A DNA stretch of 7,743 nt from contig CALKHD010000156.1 in the NCBI GenBank assembly GCA_938092195.1, forward strand, positions 1 through 7,743, in the 5' to 3' direction. Numbering within the stretch: position 1 is the first letter of the stretch; the number at the start of each line of letters is the position of its first letter. Below are positions 1-6,203 of the stretch, piece by piece. A model generated the notes under the pieces. That model was not told the origin of the DNA and did no database searches. It worked only from the letters and a program-made list of their open reading frames with translations. The DNA comes from an uncultured Flavobacteriales bacterium (lineage in GTDB: Bacteria > Bacteroidota > Bacteroidia > Flavobacteriales_D > Sanyastnellaceae). The translations under genes were made by a program, and so were the position numbers.

Positions 1-1187
1 CGTCCGACAATGAGTTGGCATGGGAATACAGAACCCCACTGCTTCAAGGTGCACCTGTGGAGCAAGGCACAGAGCTACAGTTGAACAACAACCTCACCTT
101 CCGGGCGGAGCGTTACCCAGCTCAATTTCCAGCCTTTAACGGTCAAGACTTGTCGTCGGGAGAGGCCGTAGAAATCAACCCAACCCCTCTGGAGGTTTGC
201 CAAGGAGTGCTTTGTGAGAACGAACTCGCGTGCAACTATGGAGAGGATGGCGAATGTACCTATGTGGACACCGACATCGATGTCGCTGGGGCCTTCATGC
301 TCGGGCTGGTGGACACCGTTCTTTGCTCCGAAGGCTACGAAGTCACCGACGACGGGTTCGTCACATTGGTTCCCGGCACCGGCGGACAGGATGCGGGGTA
401 TGAATGGTTCATCACGCCTGAAGTCGCAGACCTCATGCTGGCCTCAGGTTTTGAGATCTTGTACAACGACCTGACCTCCCAAAGCGTCTATGTCTGCGGC
501 AATGAGCTGACTGTGGTGAGTGGATTCTTCGGCGACACCACAGTGTCGACTTACGATGGCACGGGTTGGTATTGGCCCCTTTACGATGGTTACATCGCGC
601 CTGCCAGCAACTTCGAACCGGGTTGCAATGACCCCGAATACTGCAACTTCGACCCTTGCGCCCTGCCCGATTCCACCCTGTGCACCGTGCTTGAATTGCT
701 GGCAGAATCCAACACGACCAACGGCATGGTTACCACAGAAGCGGTGGGCGGAACAGCACCATACACCATCATTATTCTGGACGAAAACCTACAAGACTTG
801 GGCTTCCCGGTTGCGGAATCCGATGACCCAACTTCTATTTTTGTAGGGTTGCCTGACGGCACCTATTGCTTGGAAATCACAGACGCTTCAGGCTGCTCTG
901 CCATCTCCTGTGTGACCGTCGGCCCAATGGGTGTGGAAGACTTGAATCCTGCTTCATTGCATCTGCACCCCAACCCTGCATCTGAAGCCGTTCAATTGGA
1001 ATTGCCCGCGGCGTGGGAAGTCCAAGCTTTGGTCATTCGCGACGCGGCGGGGCGCGAAGTGGCTTGGCCGGCAGTCACTTCACGGACCAACGTGTTGAAC
1101 ATTGGCAACCTTTCGGCTGGCGTCTACTTGGTGGAAGTCCGTCACCTTACTGGAACCGCAGTGGAGCGGTTGGTCGTTCGCCGTTAA
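1..1187 (+). CDS. Secreted protein with SprB-like repeat and T9SS sorting domain, probable arylsulfotransferase (3' part)
   Basis: The frame is open from the first complete codon (position 3) with no stop upstream, so the gene is 5'-truncated. The TTG at 15 need not be its start, although residues here are numbered from it. Residues 1-58 (WEYRTP, then FRAERYPAQFPAFNGQDL and EINP) resemble the C-terminal end of Bacteroidota arylsulfotransferase-family (ASST) proteins; this is from memory of the family and the catalytic part lies outside the window. Two Cys-rich motifs follow, ACNYGEDGECTY (72-83) and GCNDPEYCNFDPCALPD (203-219), of the CxDPxACNYxPxA type common in Flavobacteriales surface proteins. 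Residues 239-302 (GGTAPY, LPDGTYCLEITDASGC) fit an SprB-type Ig-like repeat. Residues 315-390 form a type A T9SS sorting domain (LHLHPNPASEAV, LSAGVYLVEV, ending RLVVRR). The protein is therefore probably exported through the Sec and type IX systems and attached to the surface or released. The sorting domain is certain; the enzyme assignment is tentative. Confidence 0.85.
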   Translation, partial: SDNELAWEYRTPLLQGAPVEQGTELQLNNNLTFRAERYPAQFPAFNGQDLSSGEAVEINPTPLEVCQGVLCENELACNYGEDGECTYVDTDIDVAGAFMLGLVDTVLCSEGYEVTDDGFVTLVPGTGGQDAGYEWFITPEVADLMLASGFEILYNDLTSQSVYVCGNELTVVSGFFGDTTVSTYDGTGWYWPLYDGYIAPASNFEPGCNDPEYCNFDPCALPDSTLCTVLELLAESNTTNGMVTTEAVGGTAPYTIIILDENLQDLGFPVAESDDPTSIFVGLPDGTYCLEITDASGCSAISCVTVGPMGVEDLNPASLHLHPNPASEAVQLELPAAWEVQALVIRDAAGREVAWPAVTSRTNVLNIGNLSAGVYLVEVRHLTGTAVERLVVRR

Positions 1188-1209
1188 AGCCAGCTAACTT
1201 CGACTGAAG

Positions 1210-1992
1210 ATGCAAGAAGACACCATTCTCATCACCCGAGCTGGAGGGGTCATGACCCTGACCCTGAATCGACCCTCGGCGTACAACAGCTTTACCAGAC
1301 CCATGGCCAAAGCATTGCAGCAGGGACTGGACACAGCATCTTCAGACGACAGCATTCGGTGTGTGGTTATCACGGGAACCGGCAAGGCTTTTTGCGCCGG
1401 ACAAGACTTGAAGGAGGTCACGGCAGATGACGCTCCGCCGTTGGAGGACATTGTCGGAGGAAGCTACAACGTCATGATCCGCAAAATGCGCGCTTTGGCC
1501 AAGCCTGTCATCACTGCGGTTAATGGGGTGGCAGCTGGCGCCGGAGCCAACATCGCCCTGGCCGGAGACCTTTGCGTGGCTGCCGAAGACGCCAAATTCA
1601 TTCAGGCGTTCTCCAAAATCGGCCTGATCCCCGACAGCGGTGGCACTTGGATGCTCCCCAAACTGATTGGCCTACAACGGGCCACAGCCCTGGCCTATTT
1701 GGGAACCCCTGTTGCAGCACCTGAGGCTGCGGCGATGGGCATGATTCACCGCTCCATTCCCAATGAAGAATTTGTTGCAGAGGTGACGGCCTTGGCCGAA
1801 AAACTGGCCGCCATGCCAACCCGTGGACTGGCCCTGACCAAACAGGCCTTCAACCGAGGCTTTGAGCAAAGCATGGACGCCCAACTCGAGACCGAAATGG
1901 AACTTCAAGCCGCAGCCTCGCGTACACATGACTTCGGGGAAGGGGTTTCCGCGTTCTTGGAAAAGCGCAAACCCACCTTCAAAGGAAACTGA
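1210..1992 (+). CDS. paaG: PaaG-type enoyl-CoA hydratase/isomerase
   Basis: A cytoplasmic crotonase-superfamily protein of 260 residues, matching the usual ~260. The fold motifs are in order: LNRPSAYNSF (19-28), FCAGQDLKE (61-69, CoA-binding and first oxyanion-hole region), NGVAAGAGAN (105-114, second oxyanion-hole region) and AFSKIGLIPDSGGTW (133-147). Asp142 aligns with the catalytic Asp of E. coli PaaG. The C-terminal EGVSAFLEKRKPTF is also typical of PaaG. PaaG isomerises ring-1,2-epoxyphenylacetyl-CoA to the oxepin and also shifts double bonds in enoyl-CoAs. No other paa gene lies in the window, so the true substrate is open, and a general beta-oxidation isomerase/hydratase is equally possible. 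The ATG at 1210 gives the full N-terminal strand. No Shine-Dalgarno is visible, which is usual in Bacteroidota. It lies 22 bp after the T9SS gene with no terminator seen between them, and its stop is 2 bp before the DUF551 gene. Confidence 0.9.
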   Translation: MQEDTILITRAGGVMTLTLNRPSAYNSFTRPMAKALQQGLDTASSDDSIRCVVITGTGKAFCAGQDLKEVTADDAPPLEDIVGGSYNVMIRKMRALAKPVITAVNGVAAGAGANIALAGDLCVAAEDAKFIQAFSKIGLIPDSGGTWMLPKLIGLQRATALAYLGTPVAAPEAAAMGMIHRSIPNEEFVAEVTALAEKLAAMPTRGLALTKQAFNRGFEQSMDAQLETEMELQAAASRTHDFGEGVSAFLEKRKPTFKGN

Positions 1993-1994
1993 AC

Positions 1995-2291
1995 ATGGCT
2001 CAGAATGCATGGATTTGCTGTGAAGACCGCCTGCCAGAAAATGGGCAGCGCGTCCTTGGCGTTGTGCCGGGCAATGAAGTGCTACTGCCTGGCAAAGCCA
2101 GCTTTGAAATAAGAGATGTTCTCGTGCTTCGATTCATGGAGAATTTCTTTGCTGCACAGGCAGACAAAGCGAACGTCCATGGGCGACACTTTTGGTCTGG
2201 CGAAGGCGCTTCCAACCAATACTTCGAAGCTGTGACCCACTGGATGCCCGTGCCCGAAGCGCCTCCCGCTCCATTGAGCGAAAAAGAATAA
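1995..2291 (+). CDS. DUF551 domain protein (98 aa)
   Basis: A small soluble protein with no signal peptide or membrane segment. The N-terminal WICCEDRLPENGQRVLGVV (residues 6-24) and the C-terminal VTHWMPVPEAPP match the two ends of the DUF551 domain (WI.v.drLPe.g..VL ... VTHWMPLPepP). In between it has an HFWSGEG stretch with aromatic residues. No function is known for the family, which I recall mainly from phage and prophage genes and some chromosomal ones. The start ATG is 2 bp after the stop of the PaaG-type gene, so the two are probably cotranscribed and translationally coupled. The gene converges with the DUF4359-like gene across 21 bp. Nothing phage-like is seen nearby. Confidence 0.8.
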   Translation: MAQNAWICCEDRLPENGQRVLGVVPGNEVLLPGKASFEIRDVLVLRFMENFFAAQADKANVHGRHFWSGEGASNQYFEAVTHWMPVPEAPPAPLSEKE

Positions 2292-2312
2292 CGACCGAGA
2301 GCTTTTGGAGGC

Positions 2313-2630
2313 CTACTTCCCTTGAATGGGAAAGAATTGTCCTGCCACACCCACAAATCGACGGCTTTCCCCGGCCATGTCGATCGTGTACACGGAGGCC
2401 ACTTTTAGGTCCACCCGTTCAGTGATTTGGCTGGCAGCTGCGCTCGCAATTTGACCCAATCCTTTGCGAAGCTTCTGGCCAAATTCAGTTTCTCCAGGCG
2501 CATCATCTGCCAGCTCATCCTGGACATACTGAGCCAAGTACACCGAAAAGTCCTCTGAATCGGGATTGGTGCAATAGAGTGCTCCGCCGGACAGAACCAA
2601 CAAAAGGATGAAGTTGCGTAGAAATTTCAT
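2313..2630 (-). CDS. Small exported or membrane-anchored DUF4359-like protein (105 aa)
   Basis: The chosen start is the ATG at 2630 (MKFLRNFILLLVLSGG). It gives a textbook N-terminal signal or anchor: Lys2/Arg5, then a hydrophobic run at residues 7-19. The longer open frame reaching 2837 is antisense-shadow sequence over rsmE. Cys20 follows ALY, which is a poor lipobox because Tyr is at -1, so lipoprotein processing is doubtful. After the helix come CTNPDSEDFSVYL (20-32) and, near the end, ASVYTIDMAG and RRFVGVAGQFFPI (90-102). These resemble the DUF4359 family (hydrophobic helix, TNPs.edY, then a C-terminal strand block ending in a 'G.fgnF.pl' type motif). The function is unknown. The start codon overlaps the rsmE stop by 4 bp (ATGA), so translation is probably coupled to rsmE. 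Confidence 0.75.
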   Translation of the reverse strand: MKFLRNFILLLVLSGGALYCTNPDSEDFSVYLAQYVQDELADDAPGETEFGQKLRKGLGQIASAAASQITERVDLKVASVYTIDMAGESRRFVGVAGQFFPIQGK

Positions 2631-3349
2631 GTGCGTTGATTGAGGATTTGGAAGGCCTGAACCGCATAAAGGGCGGCCGTTTCTGTGCGAAGACGGTGTT
2701 CGCCAAATGTCACAGCAGTGAATCCAGCCTCGGCGAACATTTGGATTTCTGAAGGCGTAAAGTCTCCCTCTGGGCCGATGGCCACGGCTGCATCTCTTCC
2801 TGCTGGCAAAGCGCCGACGATGGATTGCCGCTTCCACTCAGGGTGCTCGGGAACAGGGCAATGGGCCAAGCCTTTCCAGCTGTCTTCATCCAAACCTGTC
2901 AAGGCTTCGGACAAAGGCAAGGCTTCCTTCAATTCAGGCAGCCATGCGCGCCGAGATTGCTTCATGGCCTCCACCAAGGTTCGTTTCCAGCGGTCGTGCT
3001 TTTCTACCCGGCGCTCGCTTCTGGAGGTCCAGATGGGTTGAATCCGACTCACCCCGCATTCGCAGGCTTTTTCCAAGAACCACTCAAAACGATCGGTGTG
3101 TTTGGTGGGGGCCACCAACAAGGTGAGTCGAGGCGAATCGGGCGGATGGCATTGTGGCTGACCCACTTCCAACAGCACCTGCTTTTTGTCTAGCGAAACA
3201 ACTTCCGATGAAAACACCGCGCCTTGCCCGTCCACCAACTGCACCCTGTCTCCCGGTTTCGCCCGCAAGACCTGAACCAAATGCCTGGCTTCTTCTTTGC
3301 CGAGAGAATGGATCCCGGGCTGAACCTCTGGTGCGAAAAATCGACGCAT
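2627..3349 (-). CDS. rsmE: 16S rRNA (uracil(1498)-N(3))-methyltransferase RsmE
   Basis: A SAM-dependent SPOUT-class methyltransferase that makes m3U1498 in 16S rRNA of the assembled 30S subunit. The chosen start (ATG at 3349, MRRFFAPE) gives 240 residues, close to the family norm of ~240-250. The frame extends upstream to 3409, but that would run through the pckA terminator and adds a non-homologous 20 residues. An N-terminal PUA-like domain spans about 1-65 (EEARHLVQVLRAKPGD at 19-34). The SPOUT domain follows, with DRFEWFLEKACECGV (86-100), EAMKQSRRAWLPEL (127-140), IGPEGDFTPSE (191-201, SAM-binding knot) and FGEHRLRTETAAL (215-227, knot and dimer interface). The family usually reads GPEGGF; here the second Gly is Asp196, a known natural variant. 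It sits directly downstream of pckA's terminator, so it needs its own promoter or depends on read-through. Confidence 0.96.
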   Translation of the reverse strand: MRRFFAPEVQPGIHSLGKEEARHLVQVLRAKPGDRVQLVDGQGAVFSSEVVSLDKKQVLLEVGQPQCHPPDSPRLTLLVAPTKHTDRFEWFLEKACECGVSRIQPIWTSRSERRVEKHDRWKRTLVEAMKQSRRAWLPELKEALPLSEALTGLDEDSWKGLAHCPVPEHPEWKRQSIVGALPAGRDAAVAIGPEGDFTPSEIQMFAEAGFTAVTFGEHRLRTETAALYAVQAFQILNQRT

Positions 3350-3350
3350 G

Positions 3351-3397
3351 TCACAAAGAAAAAGCGGCGGGAAGTCCGTGAGACATCCCGCCGCTTT
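3351..3397 (-). terminator. Rho-independent terminator of pckA
   Basis: A perfect 12-bp stem (3361-3372 AAAGCGGCGGGA pairing with 3386-3397 TCCCGCCGCTTT) has a 13-nt loop. On the minus strand the stem ends CGCTTT and runs into TTCTTTG, giving a U-rich tract TTTTTCTTT. It lies 19 nt after the pckA stop. The plus-strand side lacks a T-tract, so it works in the pckA direction. A minor 5-bp hairpin (CCACA 3404-3408 / TGTGG 3412-3416, 3-nt loop) sits between the stop codon and the main stem. Confidence 0.88.
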
Positions 3398-3416
3398 CAG
3401 CATCCACAATCTGTGG

Positions 3417-5033
3417 TCAGTTCACGACCATCATCACTTTTGGAGTTGCAGCCAGGACGTCGTCAGAGACCCCTGAAGCAAATCCAGCAAAATTTTCATT
3501 GAACCGGTTGGCCAAATCGTCGGCTTGCTCGTCGAATGCTTGACCGTCTGCCCAAGTCGACCTCGGGCTCAAGAGTCCTGCATCCACCCCGGGTGCCTGG
3601 AGTGGGACTTCCCACCCAAAACGCTCACAACGGCGATAATCCACCGAATCCATGCTTCCATCCAAGACTGCATTCAACAAAGAGCGCGTGTTCTTCAATG
3701 ACATGCGAGAACCTATTCCGTGCGGACCTCCCGTCCACCCTGTGTTGACCAACCAGACTTTGGTTTTGTGCGTTGCGATTCGTTCGCCCAGCATGTCTGC
3801 ATATCGACCGGGATGCAATGGCAAAAAAGGAGCGCCGAAGCAGGCGCTGAACACCGCTTTGGGTTCATTAACTCCATCTTCTGTTCCCGCCACCTTCGCG
3901 GTGTAACCACTGATGAAGTGGTACATGGCAGTGGGGGCATCGAGTTTTGCCAAGGGGGGCAGAACGCCGAATGCATCACAGGTCAAGAAAAAGAGATGGT
4001 CTGGATGTCCTCCTTGTGCCGATGGCTTGGCACCCTGAATGTGGCTCAACGGATAACTCACCCTCGTGTTCTGAGTGGTGCTGGCATCGCTGTAGTCCGG
4101 AGTCACGCCATCGGGGCCAAAGCCAATGTTTTCCAGGACAGCTCCGTGGCGAATGGCATTGAAGATGTCGGGCTCACGCGTTGGATCCAGGTCGATGGTC
4201 TTGGCGTAACAGCCGCCTTCGAAATTGAAAACCCCATCGGCTCCCCAACCGTGTTCATCATCTCCAATCAACAGGCGATTGGGGTCACTTGAAAGCGTGG
4301 TCTTTCCAGTACCTGACAGCCCGAAGAAAACCGCAGTGCTTCCGTCCTTGCCCTCGTTCGAAGAACAGTGCATGGGCAGCACATCCGCTTCCGTCGGCAG
4401 CAGAAAATTCATGGCGCTGAACATCCCTTTTTTGATCTCTCCGGTATACCCAGTCCCTCCAATCAAAATCCGCTTGTGGGTGAAATCCAAGACGGCAAAA
4501 TTGGACTGTCGCGTGCCGTGAAGCTGAGGATCAGCCTTGAAGCCCGGTGCACAAATGATGTGCCATTCCGGCTGAAAGTCTGCTGACTCCTCGGCGCTGG
4601 GACGCAGAAACATGTTGTAGGCAAACAAATTCGACCAGGACTTTTCGGTTAGCACCCTCAGGGCCCTGCGGTGTTGTGGGTGAGACCCCACAAAAGCGTC
4701 TCGCGCATACAGCCCCTTGCCATCCAAATAGGTGGTCAGGTCCTTGTGCAACTGTTCTGAATGGCTGGCTGAAATGGGTCGATTGATGTCTCCCCACCAC
4801 ACTTCATCTTGTGTGATGTCGTCTTTGACAATGAATCGGTCTTGAGGACTTCGCCCGGTAAAACGCCCCGTTTCAATGGCCAGCGCACCTGTTGAAGTTA
4901 ATCGGCCTTCTCCGGCCAAAAGCACCCGCTCAATGAGCTGGGAGGGGGCAAGATTCCACCAGATTTGTCTGGCTTTCTTCAATCCACTTTGAGCCAAATC
5001 CGGACGGAATGGCGTGTTTCCTTGATGTACCAT
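3417..5033 (-). CDS. pckA: Phosphoenolpyruvate carboxykinase (ATP)
   Basis: A cytoplasmic enzyme converting oxaloacetate + ATP to PEP + CO2 + ADP, the committed step of gluconeogenesis (or the reverse, anaplerotic direction). The 538 residues match the ~530-540 of the ATP-dependent family. Motifs in order: FTGRSPQDRFIV (58-69, oxaloacetate-binding Arg61), GYTGEIKKGMF (195-205, metal- and substrate-binding Lys), LPMHCSSNEG (219-228, metal-ligand His222), FFGLSGTGKTTLS (236-248, P-loop), LIGDDEHGW (255-263, metal-binding Asp), NFEGGCYAKTIDL (270-282) and NTRVSYPL (322-329, substrate Arg). All key residues are present. It is the ATP type, not the GTP type, because of the FFGLSGTGKTTLS loop and overall family match. 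The start ATG at 5033 gives a normal N-terminus. The gene has its own promoter candidate (5066-5094) and a strong terminator, so it is probably monocistronic. Confidence 0.98.
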   Translation of the reverse strand: MVHQGNTPFRPDLAQSGLKKARQIWWNLAPSQLIERVLLAGEGRLTSTGALAIETGRFTGRSPQDRFIVKDDITQDEVWWGDINRPISASHSEQLHKDLTTYLDGKGLYARDAFVGSHPQHRRALRVLTEKSWSNLFAYNMFLRPSAEESADFQPEWHIICAPGFKADPQLHGTRQSNFAVLDFTHKRILIGGTGYTGEIKKGMFSAMNFLLPTEADVLPMHCSSNEGKDGSTAVFFGLSGTGKTTLSSDPNRLLIGDDEHGWGADGVFNFEGGCYAKTIDLDPTREPDIFNAIRHGAVLENIGFGPDGVTPDYSDASTTQNTRVSYPLSHIQGAKPSAQGGHPDHLFFLTCDAFGVLPPLAKLDAPTAMYHFISGYTAKVAGTEDGVNEPKAVFSACFGAPFLPLHPGRYADMLGERIATHKTKVWLVNTGWTGGPHGIGSRMSLKNTRSLLNAVLDGSMDSVDYRRCERFGWEVPLQAPGVDAGLLSPRSTWADGQAFDEQADDLANRFNENFAGFASGVSDDVLAATPKVMMVVN

Positions 5034-5065
5034 GATGTCGGGCTGATCATTGCGAGCCTTCTCTG

Positions 5066-5094
5066 CAAATATAAACCTTCAGCCCTTCCAGCAC
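5066..5094 (-). promoter_or_regulatory. Candidate Bacteroidota-type promoter of pckA
   Basis: On the minus strand, TATATTTG (5066-5073) is an exact match to the Bacteroidota -7 consensus TAnnTTTG. An imperfect -33 element (GTG at 5092-5094, consensus TTG) stands 18 bp upstream. Transcription would begin roughly 25-30 nt before the pckA ATG. Spacing and position fit; function is inferred. Confidence 0.6.
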
Positions 5095-5121
5095 ACGGAG
5101 AACTTGTTGTCGGAATCTTGG

Positions 5122-5151
5122 TCTTTATTCAAACAGAGCCTTGAAAAAAGA
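5122..5151. repeat. AT-rich inverted repeat between DUF423 and pckA
   Basis: TCTTTATTCAA (5122-5132) and TTGAAAAAAGA (5141-5151) are reverse complements at 10 of 11 positions, with an 8-nt spacer. It starts directly after the DUF423 stop codon (5152-5154) on the minus strand and lies about 50 bp upstream of the pckA -7 box. It could be a weak terminator for DUF423 (TTTTTT in the first arm on the minus strand) or an operator for pckA. The sequence does not decide between them. Confidence 0.5.
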
Positions 5152-5556
5152 TCACCTGGCCCTCCATATGGACCGCACCCATTGAATCCAGCCACCCATC
5201 ATCAAGACCCCTCCGACGGGCGTCAAAGGCCCCAGCCAAGATGCCTCAATCCCACACGCTCCAAGTCCTACAAGCGCAAAAATGCTGAGTGAAAACAAGG
5301 TTGTTCCCAAGGCCACCCACCCCATGCCCGAGGTCTCGCCAAAAGAGGAGGCAGCCATCATTCCGCACCCCATCCAAAGCAAGTATTGCGAAGCGGTTTG
5401 AAATGCACCCAATGCATCAGGCTCCAGCGCCCCCTTCAGAGCATGGGCACCGAAGGCACCCGAAACAATGCCCAAAATCAAAAAGCAACCGGCCCTGACT
5501 GCGTGAGCAGATGCAACTGTAAGACGATTTTTGGGGTTCTGATTTTGGCTTTTCAT
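5152..5556 (-). CDS. DUF423 family membrane protein (134 aa)
   Basis: A small inner-membrane protein of the DUF423 (YgdD-like) family. Four hydrophobic segments are visible at about residues 20-38, 55-73, 80-99 and 108-126. The family signature SGAFGAHALKG occurs at 32-42, and LTPVGGVLMMGGW at 111-123 is the usual 'tPiGG...GW' end. The length is in the family range (~120-135). The second helix reads YLLWMGCGMMAAS, so the His usually found there (Y..yHalal) is absent. The ATG at 5556 is the only reasonable start before helix 1; the first ~19 residues are polar (MKSQNQNPKN). Its function is not established in general. It is divergent from the FAS1 lipoprotein gene with only 37 bp between, and upstream of pckA on the same strand. 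Confidence 0.9.
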   Translation of the reverse strand: MKSQNQNPKNRLTVASAHAVRAGCFLILGIVSGAFGAHALKGALEPDALGAFQTASQYLLWMGCGMMAASSFGETSGMGWVALGTTLFSLSIFALVGLGACGIEASWLGPLTPVGGVLMMGGWIQWVRSIWRAR

Positions 5557-5570
5557 CTGCGGCTAAATTG
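5543..5570 (+). promoter_or_regulatory. Possible promoter of the FAS1 lipoprotein gene
   Basis: TTTTG (5543-5547) and TAAATTG (5564-5570) lie 16 bp apart and approximate the Bacteroidota -33/-7 pair. TAAATTG is one T short of TAnnTTTG. The -33 part lies inside the first codons of the divergent DUF423 gene. It would give a leader of about 15-20 nt before the ATG at 5594. Weak evidence. Confidence 0.3.
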
Positions 5571-5593
5571 CACAGAATAGAGCGACCCTAAAC

Positions 5594-6181
5594 ATGCGAT
5601 TCCTTCCCCACCTCATTTTGCCCCTCATGTTCTTGGCACTGACCTCCTGTTCTTCTGAACCGGATGCCACCCAACCGAAGTCGGGCGAAAAGTCAACCCC
5701 TGTAGCACCAGCATCAAATGGGGTTTCTAAAAAGAGAGCCTACACCGAGGAAGAGTTGAATCGGCCGTTCAGCACCGTGAGCCCTTGGCGATACATCTTC
5801 ACAAGCCCAGATGCCATCTACTTCAAAAAAATGGTAACGACCTCGTCCCATTCGAAGACCGTTCACAGCGCTGGCCACACCCTTTTGGTGCCGCGCGATC
5901 AAACTTTCCTCAACAACAAAACCTGGAAAGACATCATGGAGCCGGAGAACCTGGATGTACTCGACCGTTTTGTTGCCGCACACATCATCAAAGGAATCCA
6001 AAGCCCCAAGGGAATCGAAGGGGTCTATGAGGATTTAAATGGCAACACCATCGCAATCGAGACCAACGCGGAGGGCGAGCAAGTGTGCGGTGGAGCAAGG
6101 TTGCTCGGCCAAGTGGTCGAAACCGACAATGGATTGGTCATTCCGGTCATGGGCATGGTGGAAGACTTCGATTGGAATTGA
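5594..6181 (+). CDS. Lipoprotein with degenerate fasciclin (FAS1) domain
   Basis: Residues 1-19 are a lipoprotein signal (MRFLPHLILPLMFLALTSC) with lipobox LTSC and acylated Cys19, so the mature protein is membrane-anchored outside the cytoplasm. A low-complexity polar linker (20-48, rich in Ser, Pro, Lys) follows. Residues ~70-190 resemble one FAS1 domain. HTLLVPRDQTFLNN (95-108) matches the first FAS1 motif (TvfAPtdeAF), LDRFVAAHIIKG (123-134) matches the second (l..fl..HiV.G), then a DLNGNTIAIE strand and ETDNGLVIPVMGMV (176-189) for the closing 'ngvih.id.vl'. FAS1 domains mediate adhesion or protein contacts. Motif 1 is eroded (LVPRDQTF instead of FAPTDEAF), so the assignment is by overall order and not close identity. 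The start ATG precedes a full signal peptide. A small 7-bp hairpin follows the gene. Confidence 0.75.
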   Translation: MRFLPHLILPLMFLALTSCSSEPDATQPKSGEKSTPVAPASNGVSKKRAYTEEELNRPFSTVSPWRYIFTSPDAIYFKKMVTTSSHSKTVHSAGHTLLVPRDQTFLNNKTWKDIMEPENLDVLDRFVAAHIIKGIQSPKGIEGVYEDLNGNTIAIETNAEGEQVCGGARLLGQVVETDNGLVIPVMGMVEDFDWN

Positions 6182-6183
6182 CC

Positions 6184-6203
6184 CAAGAGGCCACATCCTC
6201 TTG
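6184..6203 (+). terminator. Possible weak terminator after the FAS1 lipoprotein gene
   Basis: CAAGAGG (6184-6190) pairs perfectly with CCTCTTG (6197-6203) across a 6-nt loop, 2 nt after the stop codon. The following sequence is not T-rich (TCACCATTTCG), so termination would be inefficient. The hairpin could equally protect the 3' end. Confidence 0.35.

Noticed and set aside
2317..2332. TTCCC/GGGAA hairpin near the convergent gene ends as a terminator
   Set aside because: Only 5 bp, inside the end of the DUF4359-like coding sequence, and with no T-tract on either side.
2000..2356. 118-residue open frame on the minus strand
   Set aside because: It covers the DUF551 gene and the end of the DUF4359-like gene in the wrong frame, with no family motif.
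2631..2837. N-terminal extension of the DUF4359-like gene
   Set aside because: The extension is Arg-rich and overlaps rsmE; the internal ATG at 2630 starts a proper signal sequence and overlaps the rsmE stop as ATGA.
3350..3409. 20-residue N-terminal extension of rsmE
   Set aside because: It would be translated through the pckA terminator stem, and RsmE proteins normally begin near M-RRFF.
3720..4292. 190-residue open frame antisense to pckA
   Set aside because: It lies wholly within pckA on the opposite strand, has no recognisable motif, and pckA is unambiguous.
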